Shown here one piece after another: positions 20,345 through 33,787 of a stretch of 64,000 nt of DNA. Source of the DNA: Lucinisca nassula. Lineage: Eukaryota > Mollusca > Bivalvia > Lucinida > Lucinidae. Position 1 is the stretch's first letter, and each line of letters starts with the position of its first letter. The position numbers and the translations under genes are program-made. The DNA is taken from the NCBI GenBank assembly GCA_963580285.1, contig OY757011.1, positions 96,951,650 through 97,015,649 on the forward strand, read 5' to 3'. The notes under the pieces are model-generated. The model was not told the DNA's origin and made no database searches. It was given only the letters and a program-made list of their open reading frames with translations.

Positions 20345-20710
20345 TTGAATATTTGTGTTATGTTCTTATTTTTACCCAAAACATAGGTAGTTTGTGTTCG
20401 TTAGAACCGCCACATTGAGGCGGTGCCAACGAGTACCCTCCTACACCCAGTCGTGGAGCAGAAATGAGAAAATTAATGCCCTGTATATCTCCAAAATGGT
20501 TTCTTTTCAGATGCAAAATTCATGATATTTTTCTTAGTAATGCTCCAAACGTAGGTTGTGGGTGCTCGTTAGAACCATCTTATTTAGGCGGTTCTAACGA
20601 GTACAAACAACGCAAGTCTTGGAGGAGAAATAAGACAAACGGTCAATATCCCTGTAAACCCCAGTTTTCTTTGTACAAAATTAATTTCATGGACTTGTTT
20701 ACGGGCTGTT
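20345..20710. mobile_element. Two P hairpin MITE remnants in tandem
   Basis: Cores lie at about 20395-20440 (TTAGAACCGCCACATTGAGG) and about 20565-20605 (GCTCGTTAGAACCATC...GGCGGTTCTAACGAG). Mismatches weaken both palindromes. The right end is ATTTCATGGACTTGTTTACG, the type II terminus. Confidence 0.65.
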
Positions 20711-20869
20711 TGGCTCCACCTTTTACACAGGCACCACATACGTGTAGCCTTCAGCGCAATTTTTTTTTTTTTTTTTTTTTTTTTTCTTTTCTTTTTTCTT
20801 CAGCTTTAACTTTTAAACATGTAGCTTGAGAGCATAAGCAAAATGAGTAAATACAAATGTACAAGTATC

Positions 20870-21055
20870 ACTGTTTGGGGGTCAGTTGCATGGTAGATCA
20901 GTTTGGTGGTCAGTTGTATGGTAGATCAAATCGAGACCGCGTAGCGCGAGTGATTTATCTACTTACAACTGACCGACAAACTGTGATATATCACTCAACA
21001 AATCACGCAATAAAGCTGATCTATCCAGATTCTAAAACACTGAAAGTTGACTAAA
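20870..21055. repeat. GATCTATTT-type fold-back repeat, copy 1
   Basis: It shares CTACTTACAACTGACCGACAAACT and AGCTGATCTAT text with 61622-61800. Two GGTCAGTTG-GGTAGATCA half-repeats stand at the left. Confidence 0.6.
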
Positions 21056-21064
21056 TATCGGTGT

Positions 21065-22320
21065 TATGCCCCCAACTTCGAAGAAGTTGTGTGGGGGAGG
21101 CATATTGGTTTTGCCCTGTTCGTCCGTCCGTCCTTCCGTCCGTCCCACTTTTTTTTTACTGCATTGCATAACTTAACTTAAGAACCATGGGTGCTAGGTT
21201 TTTGAAATTTCATATATGGATTCCTTATGAAAAAATAATTGACCCATGTTTTTTTTTGTTGTTGTTTTTTTCTCGTCGGGATTATGCCCCTTTCCTGAGT
21301 TATGCCCCTTTGCAAAAAATATTTTAAAATCTTGTAAGCAAGATATCTCAAAAACTATTTGAGGTATTGCCCTGAAACTTTACAGACTGGTTTGGGATGA
21401 TGAGTAGATGAACTGATTAACTTTTGAAAAAAAAAATAGAAATTTTTTTCTTGAGTTATGGCACTTTGAATTTTTTGCGTTTTAAGCTTGTAAGCAAGAT
21501 AACTAAACAGCTGTTTGAGCTATTGCCCAATTTTTATTTTCTTGAGTTATGCCCCTATGAAAGTTTGCGCGTTTACAGCTTGTTAGCAAGATATCTCAAA
21601 AACTGTTCGAGCTATTGCCCTGAAACTTTTCAGGCTGGTTCAGGTTGATGAGTAGATGAACTGATTAACATTTGAAAAAAATCCGAAAGATTATGCCCCA
21701 GTCTTGAGTTATGCCCCCTTTGCAAAATACTTTGAAATCTTGTAAGCAAGATATCTCAAAAATTGTTTGAGCTTTTGCCCTGAAACTTTACAGACTGGTT
21801 TGGGATGATGAGTAGATGAACTGATTAACTTTTGAAAAAACAAACGATTTTTTTTCTTGAGTTATGGCCCTTTGTATTTGTTTGCGTTTTAAGCTTGTAA
21901 GCAAGATAACTAAAAACTGTTTGACCTATTGCCCTGAAACTTTACAGAATTGTTGGGGATGATGAGAAGATGAACAGATTAAATTTTGACAAAAATCCAT
22001 TTTTTTCCTTGAGTTATGCCCCTTTGAAATTTCACGCGTTTTAAGCTTGTAAGCAAGATATCTCAAAAACTGTTTGAGCTATAGCCCTGAAACTTTACAG
22101 GATTGTTCAGGATGATGAGTAGATGAACTGATTAACTTTTAAAAACAATCCGAAATTTATTCTTCCGTTATGGCCCTTTGAAATGTTTGAAGTTTTTGTG
22201 TTTTAAGCTTGTAAGCAAGATAACTCAAAAACTGTTTGAGCAATTGCCCTGAAACTTTACAGAATGGTTGGGGATGATGAGAAGATGAACTGATTAACTC
22301 TTGACAAAAATCCAAATTTT
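21065..22320 (+). mobile_element. A element, left part: hairpin head and ~150-bp satellite
   Basis: The head is TATGCCCCCAACTTC, a GAA loop, then GAAGTTGTGTGGGGGAGGCATA. It is followed by (GTCC)n-type text. From about 21290 units of about 150 bp repeat, each with TTGAGTTATGCCCC, AAGCTTGTAAGCAAGATA, TTGCCCTGAAACTTTACAG and GATGAGTAGATGAACTGATT. The array is cut at 22320 in a T-run and resumes at 33788. All frames are short, so it is non-autonomous. Confidence 0.85.
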
Positions 22321-25300
22321 AGCTCACCAGAGCCAAAGGCTGCGGGGGAGCTTATAGAATGGGCAGTTGTCCGTCGTCGACTGCGTCGTCTGCATCTGCG
22401 TCGTCTGCGTCAACACTTTCAAACGACACATTCTCTGAAGCCACTGGGCCGATTGGGCCCAAATTTTATCTGTAGCATTCTTGGACTGGGGGATTGAAAG
22501 TTTGTGGTTTTTTTTATGAAATTCGGCTTATTAGTTTGGTTGTTACGGCAACTTAGAGTTTCCATAGACTTATAATGGGGAAAATTGAAAAATGGCATTT
22601 ACTACCAAGCCTCTGCAGATATTTTGACAAAACTTTTATAGAAATGTTCCTTAGGCAATCTACTATCTGCCATCTGATTTTAGGCCTACTGCTCTTTTTT
22701 ATCGATTGCCATGGAAACCAAAATGAAAAAAAAATAGAAAAAAAAACTAAACAAATCATCTCATCTGAAACCATATGCTCTAGGAGGCAGATACTTTATG
22801 AAATTATTCACCATATTTGCCTTTACAGTATTTGTGTTTTTTGTGAAATTCGGCTCTTGAGGTTGGTTGCTATGGCAGTTTAGATTTTCCATAGACTTAT
22901 AATGGGGAAAATAGAAAAATGGCATTAATTGCCAAGCCTTTACAGTTATTTTGACACAACTTTCATAGAAATGTTCCTTAAACAATCTTCCATCTGTCAT
23001 ATGATTTTAGGCCTATTGCTTATTTTGGCTGGTTGCCATGGAAACCAAAATGAAAAAAAAAATAGAAAAAAAAAAATTAAAAATCATCTCCTCAGAAACC
23101 GTATGCTCTATGAGGCTGATAGTTTGTGGAAATATTCACCATATTTGCCTTTACAAGTTTGTGTTTTTATGAAATTTGGCTCTTAAGTTTGGTTGCTATG
23201 GCAACTTAGATTTTCCCTAGACTTATTGTGGGGAAAATTGAAAAATGGCCTTAACTGCCAAGCCTTTGCAGATATTTTGGCTTAACTTTCATAGAAGAAT
23301 TCCATAGGCATCTACTATCTGCCATATGATTTTTAGGCCTACTGCTCATTTCTATTCGTTGCCAGGGAAACCAAAATGAAAAAAAAAAAAAAAATACTTT
23401 CAAAAATCATTTCCTCAGAAACCGTACGCTCTATGAGGCTGAGAGTTTATGGAAATATTCACCATAAATGCCTTTACAGGTTTTGTGTTTTTAGCTCACC
23501 AGAGCCGAAGGCTCCGGGGGAGCTTATAGGATAGGCAGTTATCCGTCGCCGTCTGCGGCGTCTGCGTCAACACTTTCAAACGACATCTCCTCTGAAGCCA
23601 CTAGGCCTACTGCGCCCAAATTTTTTCTGTCTAGCATCCTTGGCCTTGGGGATTGAAAGTTTGTGTTTTTAGCTCACCAGTGCCGAAGGCTCCGGGGGAG
23701 CTTATAGGATAGGCAGTTGTCTGTCGTCGTCTGCGTCTGCGTCAACACTTTCAAACGACATCTCCTCTGAAGCCACTGGGCCGATTGGGTCCAAATGTTA
23801 TCTGTAGCATTCTTGGGCTAGAGAATTGAAAGTTTGTGTTTATTTTTAATGAAAATCGGCTTATAAGTTTGGTTGCTATGGCAACTTAGAGTCTCCATAG
23901 ACTTATAATGGGGAAAATTGAAAAATGGCATTTACTGCCAAGCCTCTGCAGATATTTTGACAAAACTTTCATAGAAATGTTCCTTAGGCAATCTACTATC
24001 TGACATATGATTTTAGGCATACTGCACATTTTTATTGGTTGTCACGGAAACCAAAATGCACCCCCCCCCCCAAAAAAAAAAGTTAAAAAACCATCTCCTC
24101 AGAAACCATATGCTGTAGGAGGCAGAGACTTTATGAAAATATTCACCATATTTGCCTTACCAGGTTTTGTGTTTTTTTATGAAATTCGGCTCTTTAGTTT
24201 GGTCGCTATGGCAACTTAGATTTTCCATAGATTTATAATGGGGAAAATTGAAAAATGGCATTAACTACCAAGCCTTTGCAAATATTTTGACAAAATTTTC
24301 ATAAAAATGTTCCTTGAGTAAACTTCGCTCAGCCATATGCTTTTATGTCAACCTAGGGGTCCCGTGGGTTGTGCCGGGGCTATGCCCCGCCCCCTCCACT
24401 TCATAAAATGCCTTATATCTCAGAAACCTTACAGATTCTCACCCCTAAACCATATATATTCATGTTCCTTATGATAAGATGCATGAAGTGACACCAACCT
24501 GGGGGTTCCCCCGGATGTGCCGGGGACATGCCCCACACCCTCCTCTTCATTAAATCCCTTTTATCTCGGAAACCATTCAGATCCCCACCCCTAAACCATA
24601 TATATTCTTGTTTCTTATGATAAGAGACACTCAGTGACACCAACCTGGGGGTCCCTCGGGATGTTTCTGGGCCATGCCCCATCCCCTCCATTTCATAAAA
24701 GGCCCAGTGTCCCAGAAACCTTACAGATCCCCACCCCTAAACCATATATATTCTCGTTCCTTATGATAATTCGCATTCAGTGATTCCAACCTGGGGGACA
24801 CCCGGGATGTGACGGGGCCATGCCCAACCCCCTCCACTTTACATAAGGCCAAATATTCCAGAAACCGTACAAATCCCCATATTATTTTGCTTGTCTGGTA
24901 TAATTGTACTTTCAGAGTTATGCCCCTCTGAAGTAAGAGTTATGCCCCTTTGAAAAAAAATCAGAATTGAAAATTGTCAGAAAGATCAAGCAAGGGTCTT
25001 GAAATTCAATGTTATGATTGAAAAATGATGTATAGATTACCAGATCAGGTCTTAAGGCAATTTTGGAAAAATTTGCCCATTGCAATTGGGGCTAGTTTGA
25101 TCTTGTCAGCAAAATACGAGGGGTTTTGAAATTAATTGCTTATTTCTGTCTGGAGACTTCAAATTTCAAGTTAGCCAAAAAGTGCTCATTCCATGCGCTT
25201 AAAGTACTCCCCGTGGCTAGAAATGCAAAGTTTCAGTCGATGTATCCACTTCTTGAAGGCGTCACGGTATGCTGATTTGGGCACCTCTGAAGCTACTACG

Positions 25301-26616
25301 TTCCTCGCCTATAAGGCGATCTGGATTTCTGCACCCCGACCAGCGTGTAGTAACGGGACTGACATGTACATGGAAACTTTGATAGCTAGTACTTCTATTG
25401 TTGGTTTACCATAGCTGTTTCAAATTTTGCTTATCTTGAAAATTTTGGTAACAGATTTCTCAGGAACTATGAAAGCTATAAAACTAAAGGTTCGTATAAA
25501 CATGCACAATGACTGGATGTATCTTGTAGTCAGAAATAGGGGACAAGACTCCTCTTTGAGTTGTGTGCCTTGATAGGTTTTCAAACTTTGCCATTCTTGA
25601 ACATTTTCATATCCGATTTCACTAGAACGCTGAAAATTGTATAAACATGGACACTGACTGGATTTATTGTCTGTACAGAATTAGTGACCAAGGGTCCATA
25701 ACAATAATTGAGTTATGTCCCTTGGTAGGTATTCAAAATTAAATTACACTGTGTTCAATAACTCTAAAGTTCCTGGTTCTACTTAGATGAAACTTATACC
25801 ACGTTTGGTCTCTACAACAAGGAAAGTTTATCTGCAGAACGGTGGCCTATGGTCCATAACTCCTAAAGTTATATTCCATCTATGTAGGTTTTCAAATTTT
25901 GCAATTCTTGAACATTTTCATAACAGATTTTTCAGGAATTGTCAAAGCTAGAAAAATATAAACATGAACAATGACTTGATGTATAGTGTGTACCAGAATC
26001 ACACTTAAGGGTCCATATCTCTTGGCATTATGTCCCTTGGTAGGTTTTCAAAGGATTACAGTGCTTTTTTCTAGCTTTTTCTTCATTTTTGCTTTGATAG
26101 TGTAAAAACAGTAAATACTTTGTTCTTTTTTGTTCTTGTTTTCTTTTTTTCTACATAATTTAGGCTTTCTCCTCTGATAGCACTATAGCGGGGCTATAGT
26201 CAGATCCCCTGACAACTCTAGTTGGCAACTGTATTGTTAGAATGGCAGACCCTTCAGCACTGAAGGAGTAGTCTGATTGAGATCTATATTGTTTGAATGG
26301 GATCTATATTGTTTGAATGGAAGACAACCTGTTCAGCATTCTACAGTATTGAACGACAGCACATTAGATGGTCCAATTTCGTCACTAAAATATCTTGAAT
26401 GTACTTTGTTCGTGTTTTAAATAGCTTTCTGTTTCTTTATGTTCATTTTAAGCCATGTTCATTAATTGGTGACATGGTGTTCTACAAACACACATATATG
26501 TTATAGAATTAAAAACAAATACTTGAAAAATCATCTTCTCCGAAACCGTATACGCTATGAAGCTGAGATTTTATGGAACTATTCACCATATTTGCCTTTA
26601 CAGGTTTTGTGTTTTT
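22321..26616 (+). mobile_element. B element, left part
   Basis: The head AGCTCACCAGAGCC, loop, GGCTGCGGGGGAGCT is a hairpin, followed by (GTC)n-rich text. Then come units of about 320 bp (ATGAAATTCGGCTCTT, GTTGCTATGGCAACTTAG, AAAATTGAAAAATGGCAT, TTGCCATGGAAACC) at about 22515-23490 and 23820-24340, with extra head copies at 23491 and 23671. From 24340 units of about 150 bp with CTAAACCATATATATTC follow. Between 24890 and about 26520 other DNA, including an A-like segment ending CTCTAGTT at 26222, is inserted. The B text resumes at about 26520 and stops in a T-run at 26616. Confidence 0.8.
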
Positions 26617-29600
26617 AGCTCACCTGTCACGTAGTGACAAGTTGAGCTTTTGGGATCACTTTCTGTCCGTCGTCCGTCGTGCGTGCGTGCGTGCGTGCGT
26701 CCGTAAACTTTTCTTGTGAGCACACTAGAGGTCACAGTTTAGGGCCAATCATCATCAAACTCGGTCAGAATGATAATCATGACAATATCTCGGTCAAGTT
26801 CGAATATGGGTCATGACAGGTCAAAAAGTAGGTCAGTAGGTCAAATCAAAGAAAAGCCTTGTGAACACTCTAGAGGCCAAAGTTTTGGGCCGATCGCCAT
26901 TAAACTTGCTCAAAATGATCATCTTGACAATAACTCGGTCAAGTTCGAATATGGGTTATGCCGGGTCAAAAAGTAAGTCAGTAGGTCAAATCATACAAAA
27001 ACCTTGTGAACACTCTAGGGGCCACAGTTGTGGTCCGATCGTCATCAATCTTGCTCAGAAAGATCGTCTTGACAATATCTGGAACAAGTTCGAATATGGG
27101 ACATGTCGGTCCACAAAGTAGGTCAGTAGGTCAAATCATAGTAAAACCTTGTGAATACACTAGAGGCCACAGTTTCGGTCCGATAATCATCAAACTTGCT
27201 CAGAATGATTATCTTGACAATATCTCGGTCAAGTTCGAATATGAGTCATATCGGGTCAAAAAGTAGGTCAGTATGTCAAATCAGAGGAAACCTTGTGAAC
27301 AAACTAGAGGCCACGGTTTTTGTCCGATCATCATCAAACTTGCCCAGAATGATCATCTTGACAATATCTCGGTCAAATTCGAATACGGGTCATGTCGGGT
27401 CATAAAGTAGGTCAGTAGGTTAAATCAGAGAAAAACCTTGTGAACACACTAGAGGCCACAGGTTTGGTCCAATCATCATCAAACTTGCTCAGAATGAGAA
27501 TGTTGATACTATCTTGGTCACATTGGAATATGGGTCATGTCGGGTAATAATGTAGGTTGGTAGGCCAAATCATAGAAAAACCTTGTGAACACACTCGAGG
27601 CCACAGTTTTGGTCCGATCATCATCAAACATGCTCAGAATGATAGTCTTGACAATATCTCGGTCAAGTTCTAATATGGGTCATGTCGGTCAAAAAGTAGG
27701 TCAGTATGTCAAATCATAGAAAAACCTTCTGAACACACTAGAGGCCACAGTTTTGGTCCGATCATCATCGAACTTGCCCAGAATGATCATCCTGACAATA
27801 TCTCAGTCAAGTTCGAATATGGGTTATGTCTGATCTAAAAGTAGGTCAGTAGGTCAAATCATAGAAAAACCCTCTGAACACACTTGAGGCCACAGTTTTG
27901 GTCCGATCATCATCAAACCTGCGCGAAATGATCATTTGACCATGTCTCGGTTAATTTCGAATATGGGTCACGTCTGGTCAATAAGAAGGTCAGTAGGTCA
28001 GATTGTTGAAAAACCTTGTGAACACACTAGAGGTCCCAGTTTTAGTCCGATCATCATTAAACTTGCTCAGAATTATCAGCTTGACAATATCTGGGTCAAG
28101 TTTGAATATGGGTCATGTCGGGTCAAAAAGTAGGCCAGCAGGTCAAATCATAGTAAAACGTTTTGAACACTCTAAGAGGCCACAGTTTTGGTCATATCAC
28201 CATTAAACTTGCTCAGAATGCTCATCTAGACAATATCTAAGTTAAGTTCGAATATGGGTCATGTCAAATCAAAAAGTAGATCGGTAGGTTAATTTGTCAT
28301 AACTTTTGAACCGTTTGAGATAGAGCCTTCATATTTGGCATATAGGTTCCTTGTGACAAGGGCTTCCCACTCATATAAAGATTTGACTTACGACCTTGAC
28401 CTGTGACCTACTTTATCATAACTTTTGAACCATATGAGGTAGAGCCTTCATATTTGGCATGTATGTTCCTTGTGAAAAGGTTTTCTCAACCATTCACAAC
28501 TTTTGACCCATGACCTTGACCTTTGACCTACTTTGTCATAACTTTTGAAGCATTTGAGATACAACCTTCATATTTGGCATTTAGGTTCCTTGCGACAACG
28601 GCTTTCTATTCATACATAAAATGATCTTTGACCTTTTTCCTTGAGATTTGACCTATTTTATTTTAACTTTTGAACCATGTTGTGTAGATGACCCTCTAGG
28701 AAAATAGCATAAACGATTAACAAATGGTCACAAGAGCTAAAATAGAAAAACATTGTAAAGGGGGTCTTTCAAGGTATAGGAAATTTGCATTGGTTTCTGC
28801 CCACGCTTGGATTTTGATGAAATTAAGCACAATAATTGCCTTGGGTATAACCATTACAATTACGATGCATTCACTTTTAAATTTTATTTCCATAGTAAAT
28901 TTATTACATATTTTATGAAGTCTCTATCACAACAGAGAGTACTCTCATATAAACTTGACTACAGTATTCAGCGTTTCATATATCTAATGCTGCTATGTTT
29001 TATGAATTAAAGCCATAATTTGTGAGTTAGTTGATACTATGAATGACCTCATATGTCTAGTAATAGTGGCTGGGCATTCAGCATTCTTTGATGGTGTCCC
29101 CATATTTCTGCTCCTATTTTTGTATTCATTAAAATTTTATATGCATTTTTACCATGTTCCAATTTTTGTTAAGACACCCTTTCAGCATAAAAACTACCCA
29201 CATATCTTAGGAACATGTTGATGAATATTGATGGAAATTGAGGACCGGTAACATTGTGTTTTAACAGACTGAATACTGATAGTCCTGATTCAGCAAAATG
29301 TGAAATTGTATGATTATCATGTTTTGGTCATGCTGTTTAATAATATTTTACTATTGCTTTCAATTTGGATGGCTATAGTATAGTATGGGTTGTGTAAGTA
29401 GTTCATTCCATAATTATAAGTATTATTTCAAAACATACATTTCGGTAAATTTGCCCTCTATGGAACAAACTATTTAGTCTACAGCACTATACCGCAAAGA
29501 TTTTGATGACAAACGTCATCAAACGCACCCAAGTAACGGTGGGTATGATCATGATAACGGTGCAACCCGTCAAACCTACCTGTAGTGGTATAAAATTTTA

Positions 29601-31730
29601 CGTCACTGTCTACTTATCCTCCGACAACAGTATCAAGAAGCATTTAAACTGTTGATAATAATTATTCAATCTGTGAGTAGTCATCGCATTACTCATAGGA
29701 TTTTAAATTATTTTCAGTAAATACATTGGGATGCTTTTTATGTCCAAACACTGCAATGCTCTTTCTAAGCCGAGAGATACATTCACAGAAATGTACTGGT
29801 AATTATTAATGAACAAAAAGCAAGCAAGAACAGTGCTTAAAAAACAGTGCACTTGCATTCAGCACAAACATTCAAGAAGTGGTTGAAAGTTTTACAACTA
29901 GAAAAAAATACTAAAAGCTCGCTTCCGATAAATTAACCACTATATTGACAAAGTAAATAGAACAAAAATGGACACTAAAGAAACGTCAACAATTACAATA
30001 CCAATGCAGAAAAGAGACATATTTATGCATGTGTACTATAAGGAAGGAAACTGTTTCTCTCCCTGTCTAATAGCAAAATTTCTCTAGGTCATGGAACAGC
30101 TTTGTTTACACCAAATATTCTGCGCCTCATCCATCAATGATATTTTTTGCAACAGAAACTCAATATCAGTGACATTTCGATTCTTGGAAATACTAACCAA
30201 TAATTACTGTAACTTTTTGTTATGATAATAATCCGGCGTCCATAAAGACAGAGTATACCTAAGGCTTAATCTGGCCATGGATTTATCAACAGAACTTTTT
30301 TACTAGTAACAACGAACCAATGGTCATTGTGTCCTAGCATACCAGCTTGGTATGGAAATGAAAATAATGGATCTCCTTGCCTTACACCTATTTGAATAGC
30401 ATGACTTATGCAAAGTCATTAAATAAAGTTGCACATGTTCTCAATAATTTTGCTGCTAATAAAAAAGCAGTATATGCCTAATTTGTTGATTAGAATACCT
30501 TTTGATTTAGTGTTTTACTATCTACTATTTTGGATAGATCATAGTGTATAAATGAAAGGAATATATCAGAAATTCATGATATTTTAATAGTTTCTAAGCT
30601 AGATCAGCTCAATATGTATTCATTTTGATTTGTTTAATCTCATTTTTATTACGTAAGTGTTACGAATGCCTTTTTGTAAGGTTCTTGGATGATTTCAATA
30701 AAATAGTAAATTTTGCAGAAACGACTTAATTCCATTAAAGGTGTAAAACTACAGTGTTACCGGTTTGGGATTTTCATGAAATTTGGCATAGCTAAAGAAG
30801 ATACATATGGCAAGTTTTCCTAGCAAAATGAAATCTTGACAAAGGCTAGAACATATTTATCTTAGGGATTGAATTTTGATAATTTTATAAAACTTTAATT
30901 AAAAAATGAGATTTTTGATAATTATTTTATCAGAAACTGTAAACTTTAATTAATTCAAAAGGTTTTTTAGTATCAAAGGAATGCCTATGGAGTTCTGCAT
31001 TCAATCCAGTTCACAGATCGTGTAACTAAATAAAACATAAGATTTAAGGCGCACTTATTTAGAGAGAGATACCAGCTCATGGAGGGAGTCAGTTACAGTG
31101 GCCTCCTGAGTCCTACTTTTATTTATATAAGATATTAAATACATTTTTATAGGTTGTATATGATGAGTTATTAATATACAAAGTTTGAAGAAAAGACATG
31201 CATGGGCACAGATGAATGACCCCCTTTGCTTCAAATGCGAACTCCTTCTAAACCCTTGGGCCAATTGGATTTAAAACTTCACCGGAATGTTGCCTAGGCG
31301 ACTCCCTACCAAAAAAGTTAAACCTCATTCCACTCAAATGAACAAGATGGCTGCCAGAGCTAAAAATAAAAAAAATCTTCAAACGACAATTCCTTCTGTA
31401 CCCTTGGGCCAATTTCATTCAAACTTCGAAGTAATGTTGCTTAGATGACCCTCTACCAAAAAGGCTAAAACGATCCCGCTCCGATGAACAAAATGACCAC
31501 CGGAGCCATAAATAGAAAAAATTATTGTAAATTTGATTCAAACGTGAACTCCTTCTAAACCCTAAGGCCAATTTGATTCAAACTTCACAGGAATGTTGCC
31601 TAGGTTACTCCCTACCAAATAAGCTAAAATCACTCTGCTGATGAACAAGATGATCACCAGAGCTAAAAATAGAAATTACTCGAGACAATGACAAACAGGT
31701 GAGCGAACCAGGGCCCTGTGGGCCCTCTTG
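26617..31730 (+). mobile_element. C element, complete, inserted in B
   Basis: The head AGCTCACCTGTCACGTAGTGAC folds back, followed by (GTGC/GTCC)n. About eleven satellite units of about 145 bp (CACAGTTTTGGTCCGATCAT, CTTGACAATATCTCGGTCAA, AAAAAGTAGGTCAGTAGGTC) span 26720-28290. A second unit type (CATAACTTTTGAACC) spans 28290-28700. An AT-rich low-repeat interior spans 28716-31030. A third unit type (CTCCTTCTAAACCC, GAATGTTGCCTAG) spans 31215-31680. It ends GGTGAGCGAACCAGGGCCCTG and GGGCCCTCTT. Open frames over the first array are satellite translations. Confidence 0.8.
28716..31030. other. AT-rich interior of the C element
   Basis: There is no frame longer than about 67 aa, no recognised repeat and no obvious exon. 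A GTCATCAAACG segment and a TATAAAATTTTACG motif near 29590 stand out only weakly. It may itself be a separate insertion. Confidence 0.4.
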
Positions 31731-32040
31731 TTTATGAAATTCGGCTCTTTAGTTTGGTTGCTATGGCAACTTAGATTTTCCATAGACATATAATTGGGAA
31801 CATCGAAAAATGGCATAAAATACAAAGCCTTTGCAGATATTTTGACAAAACTTTCATAGAAATGTTCATTGAGTAAACTTATCTCAGCCATATGCTTTTG
31901 TGTCAACCTGGGGGTCCTGTAGGTTGTGCGGGAGCCATGCCCCGCCCCCTCCACTCTCAGAAACCTTACAGATCCACACCCCTAAACCATATATATTCTT
32001 GTTCCTTATGATAAGATGCATTAAGTGACACCAACCTGGT

Positions 32041-32342
32041 TTTGTTTGTTTGATTTGAGGTTTAACGTCCCCGTCAACACTGTAATGGTCATTTTGGAGA
32101 CGTTGCTTCCGATTTTGTGGGACTTTTACCCGACATTGAGATGAAATGACATCTCAAGTCCTGTCGCCCAATGAAACCAATAGGGTTTATAAGCATGGAC
32201 GGTCCGCCTCGCACCGCGGTTCCTGGACAGGCTTAGATCCTCTAAGCGGTCTACCAGTACTAGTGTGCGGGCCGGATTCTGCTCTGCGTGGAAGCATCAT
32301 GCAGCCCATATATTTCTTCTAGCCCCTATGGGCTGGGGCCGT
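32041..32342 (-). mobile_element. S-SINE with 13-bp target duplication
   Basis: ACACCAACCTGGT at 32028-32040 and 32343-32355 flanks it. Full length. It sits inside a B-element satellite unit, so it is younger than that unit. Confidence 0.92.
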
Positions 32343-32585
32343 ACACCAACCTGGTCGCCTGGGATCTGCCGGGAACATGCCCGCGTCCACCTCATGAAAT
32401 GCCATTTATCTCAGAAACCATTCCGATCCCCGTCCCTAAACCATATATATTCTTGTTCCTTATGATAAGACACACTCAGTGATGCCCAGGCCATGCTCCA
32501 ACCTTCATCGTCACAAAAGACCATATATATATATCTGAGAAACGGTTAAGAACCCTACCCCTAAACCATATATATTCTTGTTCTC

Positions 32586-32735
32586 AACCCTATTGGTTTC
32601 ATTGGAAAACAGGGCTTGAGATGCCATTTCACCTCATGTCGGGTAAAGTCTCACGAAATTGGAAGCAACGTCTCCAAAATGACATATACAGTGTTGGCAG
32701 GGACTTTAAACCCCAGTCAAACAAACAAAAACAAT
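32586..32735 (+). mobile_element. S-SINE, 5'-truncated
   Basis: It starts inside the body (AACCCTATTGGTTTCATTGG) and ends GGGACTTTAAACCCCAGTCAA plus an (AAAC)n tail, followed by AATATATTCTTGTTCCTTAT, a repeat of the flank before it. Confidence 0.8.
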
Positions 32736-33787
32736 ATATTCTTGTTCCTTATAATAAGCCGCAATCAGTGATACCAGCATGGGATCCTCCCTGGGTTGCC
32801 ACGGGCCATGCCCTACCCTTTACTTCATTAAAAGCCATATATCTCAGAAACCGTTCTGATCCCCACCCCGTTACCATATATATTCTTCTTCCTTATGATC
32901 TTATGATAAGACCCCACTTGATTATAAGCTATATGTGTCAGAAACCAGTCAAATCCCCACCCCATAATCACATATATTCTTGTTCATTGCTATTAGACAC
33001 ATTCAGTCATCCCCATCCTGCCGAGTCCGCAGGGGCCATTTCTCTCCCACTTCATAATACGGACTCTTATCTCAGAAACACTTCAGCATTCAGTGACAAC
33101 AATCTTGGGCTTTTCTGGGATCCGCCATGCACCAATCCCTCCACTGCTTACAAGGCCTTACATCTCAGGAGCCATACATATCCCAACCTCTAAAACATAT
33201 ATGTCTCTATTCCTTTTGATATGACGCATTTAGTGACACCAACCAGGGCTCCATTGGATTCATGCCCCAACCTTTCTACTTTATAAAACACCTAATAGTT
33301 CAAATACAGTCCACATGAGTGCTCATTTGGGTATGGGGTTGGATTGGGAGACTTTATAATTGCTAGATTGAAATCATATCATGTTAAAATACATGGCTAC
33401 CATTGGGCAGTGCCCACCTGAGCTCTGGTTTATGGTTTGTTTCCTATGACAAGTTTAGAGTTTCCATTGACTTATAATGGGAAAATTGAAAAATGACATT
33501 TATGCCTTTCAAGATATTTTGTCAAACTTTCATAGAAATGTTCCTTTAATAATGTTCTTTTAGGCCCAATCGGTTGCCGCAGGTGGGAAATTGTCAGTTG
33601 TCATCTGTTGTCCTGCAACATCACATTCAAGCGACATCAGACCTCTGAAGTAACTAGGCTGATTGGGTCCAAATTTTTATCTGTAGCATCCTTGGGCGCA
33701 GGGCTTTCATGGTTAATTAAAACACATTGCTGCTAGTAGGCAGTGTCCCCTGAGCTCTGGTGAGCATAGTGGCCCATGGGCCTCTTG

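Larger units (their letters stand above)
31731..33787 (+). mobile_element. B element, right part and 3' end
   Basis: It resumes exactly where 26616 broke off (TTTATGAAATTCGGCTCTTT), passes the ~150-bp CTAAACCATATATATTCTTG units (31970-33290) and ends GTGAGCATAGTGGCCCATGG then GCCTCTT. An S-SINE at 32041-32342 and a 5'-truncated S at 32586-32735 sit inside. Confidence 0.8.

Noticed and set aside
26770..28206. Series of plus-strand frames of 65-86 aa with similar sequences
   Set aside because: They are translations of the ~145-bp C-element satellite. The shared residues follow the DNA repeat, and the frames shift between units.
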